Below are positions 46,396 to 58,949 of a stretch of DNA of 64,000 nucleotides, in pieces. Each line of letters begins with the position of its first letter. Position 1 is the first letter of the stretch. This DNA is from Cercis canadensis (taxonomy: Eukaryota > Streptophyta > Magnoliopsida > Fabales > Fabaceae), in assembly GCA_003255065.1 (NCBI GenBank), contig QAOA01005839.1, positions 652,844-716,843 of the forward strand, in the 5' to 3' direction. A program made the translations under genes and the position numbers. The notes below the pieces were generated by a model that did not search any database, was not told the origin of the DNA, and was given only the letters and a program-made list of their open reading frames with translations.

Positions 46396-48756
46396 ATGCA
46401 GCCGACAAAAAAAGCAATATTAAAAAAATCCATGGATGTGGCTGGAGCCAACATAGCCGTCGTTCAAATGGAAGAGCTGTCTGAGGATCTAATCCACCAC
46501 ATCCTGGGCCTCCTTCCCACCATCGACGCTACCCAGTTTAGTGTCTTATCAAAAACTTTCAGGTCACTCTGGCTCTCCTTTCCTGTACTAGACTTGGATT
46601 TTACTCAGTTTTCAGGTGGAAATTGGCGCAGTTCTTCAGCAGCATTTTTCGATTTTGTCGAACGATCTCTGCAAGCACGCAGACCACATATCAAAACGCG
46701 CTTGCAGAAATTAAGGTTTCGTTTTACCGGCCCAGATCCCAAAAAAGACGATGAGTTTGAGGCTGTGGTGAATAGGTTGTTAGAATTTGCTTTAGAGAAA
46801 AGTGTAAAAGACCTAGATCTTAACATTAGCTTAAATGATTCCAAATGCCGTAAAGGATTCTTGAAATTTGGTCCTTCTCTTTCGCGGGTTTTGTTCTTGA
46901 AATCACTCACTAGTCTCAAACTTAAAGGGTTTGAATTCAGGCTTTCGGATTTGAGTCTGACCTGCCCTTCATTGGAGTACCTCAGCATTTATACCTGCAG
47001 TGGATTGAAAACTATTAGGGTTTCATGTAAAAGACTCAAAAAAATAGAACTTATATTTTGCGATGGGTTAGAGAGTGTTCATGTGGAAGCTGAGAGTCTG
47101 GAATCCTTTTGCTATGTTGGAGTTGATGTTGCTGATAACTGTGAAATTGATATTTTTGCTTGTCAGTGTTTGCAATACTTGACTTTGATATATGCTAGGC
47201 TTTCCACAAAGTTCTTCGAACAGCTCACCGAGCTTCTTCTTCTGCAGTATCTCTATCTCAGTGATTGCTTCCTGCCAAAAAGATTAAGCATTTGTAATTT
47301 CAGTCTTAAAACAGTCACAATGAGAAGTTGCTTTCAGCTTGAGAGAGTAGTTCTTTCCGCGGAGAGTCTCGAGTCTTTTAAATATGAGGCAAGCTTAGGG
47401 AATGATGAGTCATGTACATTTGATATCTCAGCATGTACTTCTCTCTCAAAGGTGGAACTGAAAGGAGCAGGGGTAACAGACAGGTGGGTTAAAATAAACA
47501 TCTCAGCCTTAAGTTTTCTTGAAGTGCTAGTATTGAATGGTTGCAAGTTTTTGGAGAACATTGAATTCAAAAATGAGAAGCTTGTAAGATTGGAATTGGA
47601 AAATTGTGATAATCTAAAGGAGGCAGTTATTGATGCTCGAAACCTGCTTCATTTTGCATACTCTGGGTCTCCAAGCGATTTAACTCTCATAATTACATCA
47701 ACTAAATGTGATGCAAAAATCTCATTGAATAAAAGAATGAGTGACCAGTGGTTTGGAAACTTGAGTAAATTTCTTCCGTCCTTCAACCATTGCAAATCAT
47801 TGACTCTTTTTTGTTCCTCAGCAAAGGTATTTCCTTTCTCTATGTCAGAATGTATTCTTATATTTTTATAGTAGATTTCTTAATTTTGGTGTGCTTTCAT
47901 ATACATAACTTCTGATATGATGTTTTATTCCCCTTGACTAAGGATTTGATTTTTCCAAATGAGAATTTCTGGATCAAGGTATCTCCATTGCCTGATGTGA
48001 GACATCTGATAGTAGCATTGAAAGAGTTGCCCAAGACTCCAACTCTAGTTGAATTGGTGGAAAATCTGCTTTGGTTTGTCCCTAATCCAAAGGTGATGAC
48101 TATTGTTTCTGGTACGAAGCAGTACTCCTTAAAGGTAACATACATTTCTGTCAGTTATTAACTTATGGCATTTTAGTATTAATAAAACATAACTATGTGC
48201 AATGTGCTTTATTGTTTAGTTTCTTTGCTTATGCAAGAATTCACTCTAAATAGAAAATATGGTATATCACTTTAGTACCTGTTAATAAGATTAATAAAAC
48301 TATTCTCCATGAACTATAGTTGAAACAAGGGATTGATTTTTTTTTTTTTTTATAAGAATTCTTAATTTCCTTCTTTATCCATATTACTGATTGATTAAGG
48401 GTTCTAATAAGCTGTTCTTAGATCCAAATTTGTACCAAAATAACGTGGCTATAAGTTACTAGTTAACTAACCTTTTCCTCTATATATATATATATTTTGA
48501 AGGAGAGACAATTATTTCTTTTTCTAGTCTTTCTTGTTCTAACGATTGTGGTAATTTGTAATATCTCATGCTCTTTATGCTTTTGCATTTACAGTTCCAG
48601 TACTCCAACCAAATGGAAAGAAAGGAGGTTGTGTACTGCTGCCATATGCTTCCCATCAAATGTTGGCGACATCACGTTGGGAAGATTATTATGGACAACT
48701 TTGGACCAGAGGAGAAAAGACATTTTGGGACGTTATTTGCTGGCTATTTAGATTGA
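46396..48756 (+). CDS. F-box/LRR protein, gene A (intact)
   Basis: Three exons: 46396-47826, 47943-48134 and 48595-48756 (TGA), all phase 0 with GT-AG borders, giving 594 residues. The F-box is at about residues 24-66 (ELSEDLIHHILGLLPTIDAT, then LSKTFRSLWLSFP). Leucine-rich repeats fill about residues 155-440 (TSLKLKGFEF, LTCPSLEYLSIYTCSGLKTI, LEYLYL-type units). The C-terminal exons encode a conserved tail ending YCCHMLPIKCWRHHVGKI...LFAGYLD, resembling the end of plant F-box/LRR proteins of this group. As an SCF receptor it would pick substrates through the LRR; the target is unknown. Everything from residue 181 onward is duplicated in gene B. Confidence 0.88.
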
Positions 48757-50148
48757 GTTCAAAGCATCTTACTCAGAAATAATCAATATCTCTCAGAATT
48801 ATTCAGCGATTGTGGTCACTATTTTTGTTTGGAAGTTATATGAACCACCCCTTAATGGGTTTAATTTGTGTGTCATAGATATATGGTTGGAAGTTCAGAA
48901 AACATATGATATTAGCAAACCCTATTGCATTAATATACTCCTAAAGTTCTAGAAGTTTTTGATATGAAATAAGAAAAAGCTGTAACAGTTCTGCTATATA
49001 TATACATTTTCTGGAATGGAATGGTAGGTTTTGCAAAGTTCCTATTGCATAAATGTGGTCCTAAAGTTCTGTAAATTTTTTATTATCAAATCACAAAAGG
49101 CTCTAAAGTCTTGCTATATAATTGAAACTCCTTATGGAATGAGTTTACCCAATTGTAGCTTTAATCAAAATGAGAAAAAGGGTGACTGATGAATGGAATG
49201 ACATGCACATTTCAGTTGTAAAGACACGTCAAATAAGTGTATGATTTTGGACCAAAAAAGTTGGTGCCGCTGATGTAATGATCATGAAGGTATAAGATTC
49301 CTGCTTCAGACGATGGCAGACCAAGATTTCAGAAGGTGAGATTCAACCACATCAAAAACGTATGTGTTTAGTAATCACTCAAAATTTTAAAAATAGGTTC
49401 TTATTTTTTCAGATTTTAAGTCAAAACTAGTTTTCAACAAATCCTACTTAAAATTGCTTCTCCTCTTATGTGATCAAACTTTAAGTCAAAGATATTGTTA
49501 TCAGATCTCTTCCAATAGGAATTTTAAAAATGTTGAAATTTAAATCTATATCCTTTACAAACTAACTTGGTTTTATAAGAACCAATTCAAATTTATACAG
49601 ATTTATTCATCAATTTTAATTCAAAGAGATTTAGAGTCAGTTTTTATTTACCAAATTTTATGTGAAGATTAAAGTTATGAAAACCCGACGGTTGGATTTT
49701 CCCGCATGAGAATGTCATTTGTATTTAGGTGGTACCATCATAGGTTTGAATCCTACCATCACTAAGTTAAGTGTATTGGGACAAGGTTACAAGGGAATTT
49801 TCTGATAAATCACTTAGTGCTGACTTGAATGACCTGCATATGCCCTTGTTAGATATAGGTTTATAAGGGCTATAAGTTTGCAATATGGTTTTAGTTCAGT
49901 TTGCTCATGTGTGCAAGAATTTTTAATATTTTTTTATAAATACTTTTTTACTTTTTTTAATACAAAAAAAATTAGGAACTGACAACACTAGAATCAAGAG
50001 CAAAGCTCATGTGAAATGCTTTACTAATGGATTTCAATGACCTCAAACCCAAACAATTGAGCAAAGAGAAGCTTGTAAGTGTGTTTTTCATAAGTATTTA
50101 TTTACTTGTAGACACAAAGTAGATGGTAAAATTCTAAAATGAACTAGA
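48757..50148 (+). other. 3' flank of F-box gene A
   Basis: Non-coding, collinear with 58950-60299. It includes a SINE-like B box (AGGTTTGAATCCTACC near 49741; the same in B near 59938), followed by sequence ending in 'gtgcaagaatttttaatattttttt'. Confidence 0.5.
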
Positions 50149-51890
50149 AAATGAATGAATATAATACTATTATGCTGACCATTGTATGTAAATTTGGTTG
50201 TTCTGTCTAGAAATATAAACAATCACTAATCAACCCTAATAGTGCAAGTTTTTAAGCCTTTTTTTCAAATATTTTCTGAGGTAGATGATATACAAACCTA
50301 TAACAGTCATAATCAAATTCGACTGTCATCCAATGTACACATCAGATCATTTAAAAATCAGAACAAGGAACAAAACAGAATCAGAAACTTCTTTGATTAA
50401 ACCATAGCTTTCTTTTCAAATCTATCCCTTCAGGACAGTGCAGACGAAACCCTTAGACCCAACCCAATGCCAGTTGACAGAGGCCCTCCCAAATTTCTCA
50501 CTTCATTTCAATGGAGGGGGTTAAGATGATGCCAAGTATCAGTCTCTTTTTTTAAGTTATTTAAAAGAAGTATATGTCAGTAAAAGTATGGGAAAAAAAA
50601 ATACAGCTCAAATTTTCCAATCAACGTTTCTTTAATTGTTTAACCTGCAGTTAAATTGAAATAGTTTGTGATAAAAGAAAATCTGACAGTTCATGCTGAG
50701 CTACAACTCTCCAAGGTTTTTTTGGTAAGTTTATCATTTTAAGATTCTTTCTGCTTTTCTGTTCGCTAATCTCGGGTTCTCAGTCCCTTCCCAACTCTTC
50801 ACTTGCTGCTGTTTGTGCGAAGCAAGTAAAGAAATAATGGGAAAACCGTGTATTTCATTCATGTACAGTATAGCTTATATACAGTAATAATATAAGTGAT
50901 TGAGTAACACACAAACTCTTAAGCTATCAAGCTTATCTAAAGGATATACACGTAAACCCAAGCCACTTAAACCAAGAGCAAGTAACCTTGTCTGTGAGAT
51001 TCCTTAGAAAGGATGATTGACAGTAAAGCAACGAAGGAAGTAGAAGAATGAAGCAGAGAGAATGTAAAAATATTCCTTGTATATTCTGTATATCACCAAT
51101 ACATTACATCAGATGTATATATATATACAAATCAATAAAGGAAAGTAAGATGCCACGTGGGCATATGACTTAGTCTTCACTAACTGCCTGATAACAGAAT
51201 GAAACTATACCAGCTAACTAAGGTTAAGTAAATCAGCTAATATAAACTACAGTACAGCTAACTAACTCACTATGCTAGTTATAGATAAACCAGATAATCT
51301 AACTAACTAACTAACTCACTATATTCTGTACATTGTCAATACAGAATATATGTATCCCTATCAGCAAGGATGCAAATTTCAACTCAGACCTTCAAATAAA
51401 ACATCCTGGTATTACTTAAGGCTGAAATTGATGGAATTGCTTGTCAAGGAAATTTCTGCTACTTTTATCTTCTTGTCTACTAAGTTCTTTTGGGCGAACA
51501 GCTTCTCCTTCATCGGGGATAAATCAGTTAAAGGAATGACAATGAGAACTTGCAACTAATTTTAGATTGTAGATTTCTTTCAGAAGCTTTTGTAAATTTC
51601 CATCAGATTTTCGTTTATTGTGGTAGCTGTGTATGAACTGTCAGATTTTCTTTTATTGAGTTGGCAAAATAGCAGCCATGAGCCGATACAAATGAGAGCA
51701 AAATGAACTGCAGCGGAGCCGCACTTGTGCTCCATTTACACCTTTATTGTCCTCTAGTCTTATGTCATACCAACTGCCAAATAAACTAGATGATTGAGTA
51801 GAGTGGCGAAATTCATCTAACATGAAGAAAATTTGATGGGGATCATGTTTCAAACGTGATTATCAATTTATTTCAAAGGAAGGCTGTTAT
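50149..51890. other. About 1.7-kb segment present only in block A
   Basis: Block B passes directly from TAAAATTCTAAAAT to AATTTATTTTCTTG, whereas A has this segment in between. It contains an LTR-like sequence (about 50985-51345) and two small frames (51350-51559 plus, 51653-51853 minus) that I do not recognise. No TSD or TIR was found at its edges, so insertion in A and deletion in B are both possible. Confidence 0.5.
50985..51345 (-). mobile_element. Possible solo LTR or LTR fragment (Copia-like)
   Basis: Read on the minus strand it looks like the promoter/R-U5 part of a Copia LTR. It has tandem GTTAGTTAGTTAG near the start, a TATA tract (TATATATATATAC), GAATATACAAGGAATATTTTT and a CT-rich ACATTCTCTCTGCTTCATTCT close to the end. 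The termini and TSD were not resolved. Confidence 0.35.
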
Positions 51891-52573
51891 GGAGGATAAT
51901 TTGTTTTCTTGATTTAGTATTATTTAATAGAAAGCATTATTTTGTATGCAAACCTTAACTCGACTAGAATTTTTTTTTTCAGCATCGTTTTGCTGAATCT
52001 TTTTGAAATCTTCACTCATATCATAGAGAGCGACTGATAGGGTTTTTAATTTTAAAAGTAGTTAACATTAGAATTGAGAATAATTAGACAGTAATTTCTC
52101 TTTGAATTTAAACATGATTATCATGCTTTTTAAGTTTGGTATACACAAATATTTATTGATTTGATTTCATTATTTGGATTTATAACCATAATAATAATAC
52201 ATATATTACAAAAAATCTAGCAATCTTTTAAAAAAGATTAAGATCTCAGGTTTAGATTCACATTCCCCCACATCAAAATTTAACTCTTTCTATCTAAAAT
52301 AATTATAAGTATAGATTGGGTGCTAATTTTTAGGGATTTTAGTCTTTTCATATTTCAACCCTATCAGATTGTGTCATTATTATTTAAGATTGGATTGTTA
52401 TCCTATCTAGCACCGATGGAGTCAAGGTTTTTGCAAGTGGACTCATTTATATCATTTTAGTGGTAAATACATTTCATAAGAATATTAATGGTTTTTTTAT
52501 TATTTTGGATATAACTTTAAGTTCGAACATGAAACCCATCAATATTGAGGACAATCTTAGTACCAATCCACCA

Positions 52574-53598
52574 CATGTCATTTGGTATATTAGATCAACT
52601 TTTTCATTATTAACTTGTATGGAATGAGTAAAAATGATTAAACTAGATACACTATTTATAATTAATTATGGCTACAATACCAATTGCATAAAATGGGCAT
52701 CGGTGCAAAGTGCACTTATCAGCCCTCCAATCATTCACTTGGCATAATTAATGGCTGTGGTGGTTTAATGGGAAACTCGGCCAATCAGTTTTTCCCATAA
52801 TAACATAGAGGCCTAAATTTTTTGGTTAATTTACAGTTTGACCCTAATTTGTTTGGGCCAGTTCATTGGGCTGGGTCGAGAGAATCCGACCCATATGACA
52901 CTAGAGGAAGTGGGCAACCTCAAGTAATTAACATAAAGTTTTGTGGGTCAAAATATAATTGCAAGAAATGGTTAATAATCAATCATGTTATATGGAACGT
53001 ACACNNNNNNNNNNNNNNNNNNNNNNNNNNNNNNNNNNNNNNNNNNNNNNNNNNNNNNNNNNNNNNNNNNNNNNNNNNNNNNNNNNNNNNNNNNNNNNNN
53101 NNNNNNNNNNNNNNNNNNNNNNNNNNNNNNNNNNNNNNNNNNNNNNNNNNNNNNNNNNNNNNNNNNNCATGTCATTTGGTATATTAGATCAACTTTTTTA
53201 TTATTAACTTGTATAGAATGAGTAAAAATGATTAAACTAGATACACTATTTATAATTAATTATGGCTACAATACCAATTGCATAAAATGGGCATCGGTGC
53301 AAAGTGCACTTATCAGCCCTCCAATCATTCACTTGGCATAATCAATGGCTGTGGTAGTTTAATGGGAAACTTGGCCAATCAGTTTTTCCCATAATAACAT
53401 AGAGGCCTAAATTTTTTGGTTAATTTACAGTTTGACCCTAATTTGTTTGGGCTAGTTCATTGGGCTAGGTCGAGAGAATCCGGCCCATATGACACTAGAG
53501 GAAGTGGGCAACCTCAAGTAATTAACATAAAGTTTTGTGGGTCAAAATATAATTGCAAGAAATGGTTAATAATCAATCATGTTATATGGAACGTACAC
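52574..53598. repeat. 431-bp duplication on both sides of the 163-base N run (probable assembly overlap)
   Basis: 52574-53004 and 53168-53598 are near-identical and in the same orientation. The N run (53005-53167) separates them. The homologous place in block B has a single copy of the outer part, so the tandem state is likely an artefact. Confidence 0.8.
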
Positions 53599-53672
53599 AT
53601 CGACAAATTTCAGCCTTTTATTACACTTTGTATCGATATCCATCTTATGTTATTGGTATTGTAGACTTGGCT
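53265..53672. mobile_element. TIR element (408 bp) of the CTACAATACC family, only in block A
   Basis: Flanked by the direct repeat TTAATTATG (53256-53264 and 53673-53681). Block B has the single, empty site TTAATCATG near 62066. The left end is GCTACAATACCAAT and the right end inverted is AGCCAAGTCTACAATACCAAT. It is non-coding. A second, incomplete copy at 52671-53004 belongs to the assembly duplication. A relative lies at 17660-17889. A TSD of 8-9 bp suits hAT or Mutator. Confidence 0.75.
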
Positions 53673-54549
53673 TTAATTATGACCATTCATTTTATCTCCC
53701 TCATGATCTTACATGAAAAATACATTTTAAAATGTAAAAATAACTTAGATAAAAATGTCTAACCAGTTTATGAATATTGATTTTTTTAATCTGATGAATA
53801 TTGATGTTTTAGTTATCTTTTGTTGACCAAATTGAGTGGTATTGAGTTTTTTTCTTAAGACTTGCATGTTATTTGTTTAAACTTGGAGTGGTAACCAAAA
53901 GTATAAAAAAAAAAATTGTTAAAAATAAATTTGTAAAATTTTATCTGCTCGTGTAAATTGATGTGATGAATACTTATTTTTACCTTTCATCACTGATCTA
54001 TCACATAATAACTCTTTGAAATTATTATTTTATGAAATTATTTGAAATGTATTATGAAATTATTTGAAATGTATCAAGCTTGAAGTTATTTGGAAACTGG
54101 GTTTCCTTTATTTTTGGGAAGCAACATTTAAATTTGTTGGTTGTTATTAGATATCTGCTGAAATTGACGCACTCATTGTAATTGATGCTTATGTGTCACA
54201 AAAGGGGATGATTCATAGTGTTGATGTGAGAAATCCGGATCGCGCGGCTAGCAATTGTTATAATCGGCATGTGGACTATAGAGGTGTCCTAATGAGCTTT
54301 TATTTTTTCAGATAGATAGAGTTATTTTTTTTGTTTGATAATATAAAGGAATGGAGATTTGAACCTGGTACCTCAACAGTTTTAAAATATCTCTAAATTA
54401 GTTGTGTTGTGTGCCATCATGTTTGTAGATATAATGAAATGTATATATTTACATGTGTACAAATAACATTAATATTAGCTAAATCAAGACACATGGGTGC
54501 AAATAGCATTTTTTTCTCACCCTTACTTATTTGATTAGTTTTTAGTCAA

Positions 54550-54630
54550 ACTAATTTTGAAAAAAATGTTCTTAAATTGGTTCTCAAGTNACTAGTTTTG
54601 AAAAAAAGATTCTTAAATTGGTTCTCAAGT
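54550..54630. repeat. 40-bp duplication around a single 'n'
   Basis: 54550-54589 and 54591-54630 repeat the same sequence across the 'n' at 54590; block B has it once. Confidence 0.7.
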
Positions 54631-55272
54631 AACCACTCAAATCTGCCTCCTATTTTTCTCTTAGATTATTTTTGGTTACATAAAGCCACGGAGACTCACA
54701 CAACTACACCCTATTGAATTATCTTTTATATTTTTGTTTTGCCATCATATTTTAATTTCTCTTTGCCCAATTTTTTGGTCAAATATCTTGCCACTCTCCT
54801 TCATTTTGAATTTTTAATTTAAACTTAATTTATAACTATCATTCAAAAAATAATATATAACATTAGAGGTAGTTCATAAATAAATATTAGATAAATTATT
54901 ATTTGGAACCAATTCAAGTTTATACCATTTTTTCAATCAATTTTTTACTTAAAAAAAAATCTAAAAACTCGATTTTCAATTTACCCAAAAACCCCTCCTA
55001 ATTGTGTATGTCTAGAATAAATTTTAAGAAAAATTCCAGGGATTAAAAATCAGCATGTAATGTATGGTTTGGTGTACATAGACTCCAAACCTTCTTTCAA
55101 CAAAATAAATCTCTTGAAATACGCGATGAAGAATATTCTTGCAGATCATATATATTTTTCAGACCTAAATAGGCTACATACCATCGGTCAACTAGGATAA
55201 GACTGTTGGGGTTGACGCAGGCCCACACTACCTCACCATACCCAACGAAGAAAATACAATAATGTTAACAAC

Positions 55273-55595
55273 TATGACAATTGACCTAGAAGTCATTGAA
55301 GTTAACACTGTCATTGCATTAACCTTCATAGCCGCATTTTGACCTTATTGCAGGCAACTTCAAGCTCGAGTATCTTTCTGGTTGACAGGGCGTGGAAAAT
55401 CGCAATTTGACCTAATTCTGGTGTATTTTAGACATTTTTTTTTTTTTGTCGCTGTGAATTGAAACCCCAAATTAGCCATGGAAGTTAGTCTCTCATCCGA
55501 TTTCTTAGTTCGGTTTTTTGGGAATTTTTGCTACACTTAAGGCATTGAGAAGGATAGACTATACACACCTAGGGAGACAATTTTGTACCAGCTCC
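55273..55595 (+). promoter_or_regulatory. 5' flank of F-box gene B
   Basis: Sequence between the end of block A and the chosen ATG of gene B. No clear TATA box. The reading frame is open for 26 codons before the ATG, from a TTG. Confidence 0.35.
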
Positions 55596-58038
55596 ATGCC
55601 GCCCAAAGAAGATCAAAGATTAGAAAATTCAAATGAGATGGCTAGCACCAACTTTTCGGAAAGTCTTACCGACGATCTAATCCATCGTATATTGGATTTC
55701 CTCACCACCGTCGAGGAGACCAGCTTAGGCATCCCGTCGAAAAGACTGAGATCTTCATGGCTCTCGTTCCCTTCACTATATTATGATTTCGCTCTATTTT
55801 CAAGGGAACCAACATCCTCCAATCAACTAGCAGAATTTTTCGATTCCGAAGACAAATCTCTGCAACTACGTAGTCCATATATCAAACCCCAGTTGGAGAA
55901 ATTAAGGTTTAGATATAATGGCTTACATCCCCAGTCACTCCAGAATGATTTTGAATCTATAGTGAAGAAGTTGTTAGAATTCGCAATGGAGAATAGTGCT
56001 AAAGAGCTAGAACTTGACATCAGCAGGCAGAGTTTACCTCTGTCCTACCGTGAGGGATCTGAGGCGTTCAGCATATTACTTAAGCCGGTGTTTTTCTTGC
56101 AATGTGTGACAATCCTGAAGCTGAAAGGGTTTGCTTTTCCGGAACCGAATTTGGATTTGACCTGCCCTTCGGTGGAAATATTTACTCTTGATACCTGTAA
56201 TGGGCTAAAAAATATTAGGATTTCATCAGCATGTAGCAGACTTAGCAAGACTGAGATTAGACGTTTCTTCAAGTTAGAGACTGTACAAGTGGATGCTGAA
56301 CATGTTGAATCGTTTTCGTATATCGGGACCGATGCTCTGGGATGTCAACTTGATATTTCTGCTTGTTCTGACTCATTGAAGGACTTGACACTGAAGTATG
56401 CTAATGTCTACGAGTTCCTTCAATAGATTCGTGAGTATGTGCAATTGAAATACTTGAATCTCAGTAACTGCAACCTGCCAACAACATTGAACATTGGTAG
56501 TTTCAGTCTTAGAACATTGAAATTGAACAATTGCAATGATATGGAGAAGCTAGTCGTTTCATCCGAGAATCTTGAGTCCAGGCTTTCGGATTTGAGTCTA
56601 ACCTGCCCTTCATTGGAGTACCTCAGCATTTATACCTGCAGCGGATTGAAAACTATTCGGGTTTCATGTAAAAGATTAAAAAATATAGAACTTAGATATT
56701 GCGATGTGTTACAGAGTGTTCATGTGGAAGCTGAGAGTCTGGAATCCTTTTTGTATGTTGGGGTTGATGTTACTGAGAACTGTGAAGTTGATATTTTTGC
56801 TTGTCAGTGTTTGCAATACTTGACTTTGATAAATGCTAGGCTTTCCACAAATTTCTTTGAACAGCTCACCGGTCTTCTTCTTCTGAAGTTTCTCTATCTC
56901 AGTGATGGCTTCCTGCCAAAAAGATTAAACATTTGTAATTTAAGTCTTAAAACAGTCACAATGAGAAGTTGCTTTCAGCATGAGAGAGTAGTTCTTTCCG
57001 CGGAGAGTCTCGAGTCTTTTAAATATGAGGCAAGCTCATGGAGTGATGAGTCATGTGCATTTGATATCTCAGCATGTACTTCTCTCTCAAAGGTGGAACT
57101 GAAAGGAGCAGTGGTAACAGACAGGTGGGTTAAAACAAACATCTCAGCTTTAAGTTTTCTTAAAGTGCTAGTATTGAATGGTTGCAAGTTTTTGGAGAAC
57201 ATTGAATTCAAAAATGAGAAGCTTGTAAGATTGGAATTGGAAAATTGTGATAATCTAAAGGAGGCAGGTATTGATGCTCGAAACCTGCTTTATTTTTCAT
57301 ACTCTGGGTCTCCGAGCGATTTAACTCTCACAATTACATCAACTAAATGTGATGCAAAATTCTCATTGAAGAAGAGAATAAGTGACGAGTGGTTTGGAAA
57401 CTTGAGCAAATTTCTTCCGTCCTTCAACCATTGCAAATCATTGACTCTTTTTTGTTCCTCAGCCAAGGTATTTCCTTTATGTCAGAATGTATTCTTATTC
57501 TTTTATAGTAGATTTCTTAATTTTGGTGTACTGAGAAATAACAATTCATATACATAACTTCTGATATGATGTTTTATTCCCCTTGACTAAGGATTTGATT
57601 TTTCCAAATGAGAATTTCTGGATCAAGCTATCTCCATTGCCTGATCTGAGACATCTGATAGTAGAATTGAAAGAGTTGCCCGAGACTCCAACTCTAGTTG
57701 AATTGGTGGAAAATCTCCTTTGGTTTGTCCCTAATCCAGAGGTGATGACTATTGTTTCTGGTACGAAGCAATACTCCTTGAAGGTAACATACATTTCTGT
57801 CAGTTATTGACTTATGGCATTTTAGTTTAATAAAACAAAACTATATGCAATGTGTTTTATTGTTTACTTTCTTTGCGTATGCAAAAATTCACTCTAAATA
57901 GAAAATATGGTATATGACTTTAGTACCTGTTAATAAGATTAATAAAAGTATGCTCCATGAACTATAGTTGAAACAAGTGCTTGATTTTTTTTATTAGAAT
58001 TCTTAGTTTCATTTTTATCCATGTTACTAATTGATTAA

Positions 58039-58432
58039 AGGTTTGTTTGGGAGTTAAAATTTAAGGAAACTAAGGGATAACCTCAAATTCTAACATTCTT
58101 TTTTTGCCTTCACTTTTATGTTCTTCCAATTTTTTGGGGGTGGTGGTGGGGGTGGGGGGTGTTGGCTGTTATACTTTTATTTATTTTTTCAAAAACTATT
58201 TGGATAACATTATTAAATCTTATATTAAATATATTTACTTTATAAGTAAAAGATAAATTTGTAAAATTAGAAATTTTTATTCCTTTTTTTTTTTTTCCTT
58301 TTTTCATCTTTTGCTCATTTTAATCATCCATACAAAAGAGAGAAAAATCCCTTTCATTCTCTTCCTTTCTTTTTCGTCTCTTTCCTCTTGTATCATTCTC
58401 TTTCATTTTCCCTTAAACTCTCAAACAAACCC
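58039..58432. mobile_element. Tourist-like (PIF/Harbinger) MITE, only in copy B
   Basis: 394 bp between TAA direct repeats (58036-58038 and 58433-58435). The ends are inverted repeats: AGGTTTGTTTGGGAGTT at the left and, inverted at the right, GGGTTTGTTTGAGAGTTT. Gene A has the empty site (GATTAAGGGTTCTAAT near 48395-48410). It lies in the second intron of gene B. A TAA target and GGGTTTGTTTGG-type ends suit the Tourist group. Confidence 0.82.
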
Positions 58433-58516
58433 TAAGATTCTAATAAGCTGTTCTTAGATCCAAATTTGTACCAAAATAACGCGGCGCGGTTATAAGTTAC
58501 TAGTTTACTAACTTTT

Positions 58517-58531
58517 CTCTCTCTCTCTCTC

Positions 58532-58572
<41 letters not shown>
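58517..58572. repeat. Compound (CT)n(TA)n microsatellite in the gene B intron
   Basis: (CT) repeats followed by about 18 TA units. Gene A has only a short TA tract at the same place (48481-48495), so the tract has expanded in B or shrunk in A. Confidence 0.8.
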
Positions 58573-58576
<4 letters not shown>

Positions 58577-58949
58577 TCTGTAATGATAAACCTGGAGTAT
58601 TGTTTTAGCTTGGTTTTTGGGTCTGGCAGAATTTTCAAAATGAGTTCATAAAAATTAGCTTGGTTCAGAGTGGTATGATTTGAAGGAGAGACATAGCCAA
58701 AAAAACATATATTTTTGTAGTCTTTCTTGTTCTAACAATAGTGGTGTTTTGTAATGTCTCATGCTCTTTATGCTTTTGCATTTACAGTTCCAATACTCCA
58801 ACCAAATGGAAAGAAAGGAGGTTGAGTACTGCTGCCATATGCTTCCCATCAAATGTTGGCGACATCACGTTGGAAAGATTACTATGGACAACTTCGGACC
58901 AGAGGAGAAAAGACATTTTGGAACGTTATTTGCTGGCTATTTAGATTGA

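Larger units (their letters stand above)
46938..55272 (+). repeat. Duplicated block, copy A
   Basis: From the shared CAGGCTTTCGGATTTGAGTCT in exon 1 of gene A to AATGTTAACAA at 55272, this block is collinear with 56579-63567. Coding parts are nearly identical and flanks somewhat less so. Copy A has extra material absent from B: about 50149-51890, and the TIR element at 53265-53672 (plus an assembly duplication). It lacks the MITE, the MULE and the orphan exon present in B. Confidence 0.9.
55596..58949 (+). pseudogene. Chimeric F-box/LRR gene B with one premature stop
   Basis: Exons by comparison with gene A: 55596-57467, 57592-57783 and 58788-58949 (TGA). The frame is continuous over 741 codons except for one TAG at 56424-56426 (codon 277, where the context ...EFLQ|stop|IREYVQLKYL suggests a lost sense codon). 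The first 327 residues come from a diverged F-box/LRR paralog: an F-box at about 20-60 (SLTDDLIHRILDFLTTVEET), then its own LRRs up to KLVVSSENLES. From 56579 on the sequence is nearly identical to gene A from its residue 181. The join keeps the frame and adds about 150 residues of LRR relative to A. With the TAG, a 276-residue F-box plus partial LRR protein would be made. I chose the ATG at 55596 because the frame upstream has only a TTG; another ATG follows at 55638. Confidence 0.8.

Noticed and set aside
46605..46988. Minus-strand open frames within F-box genes A and B (46605, 47334, 47897, 55823, 56045, 56420, 56975, 57546)
   Set aside because: Antisense shadows of LRR-coding exons; they recur in both copies only because the exons do.
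52822..53664. Pair of frames starting VNLQFDPNLFG at 52822 and 53416
   Set aside because: They lie inside the 408-bp TIR element and its assembly duplicate, and one runs into the N run. No protein family was recognised.
58737..58949. Separate small genes at 48497-48756 and 58741-58949
   Set aside because: These frames are the third exon of the F-box genes read with intron sequence in front.
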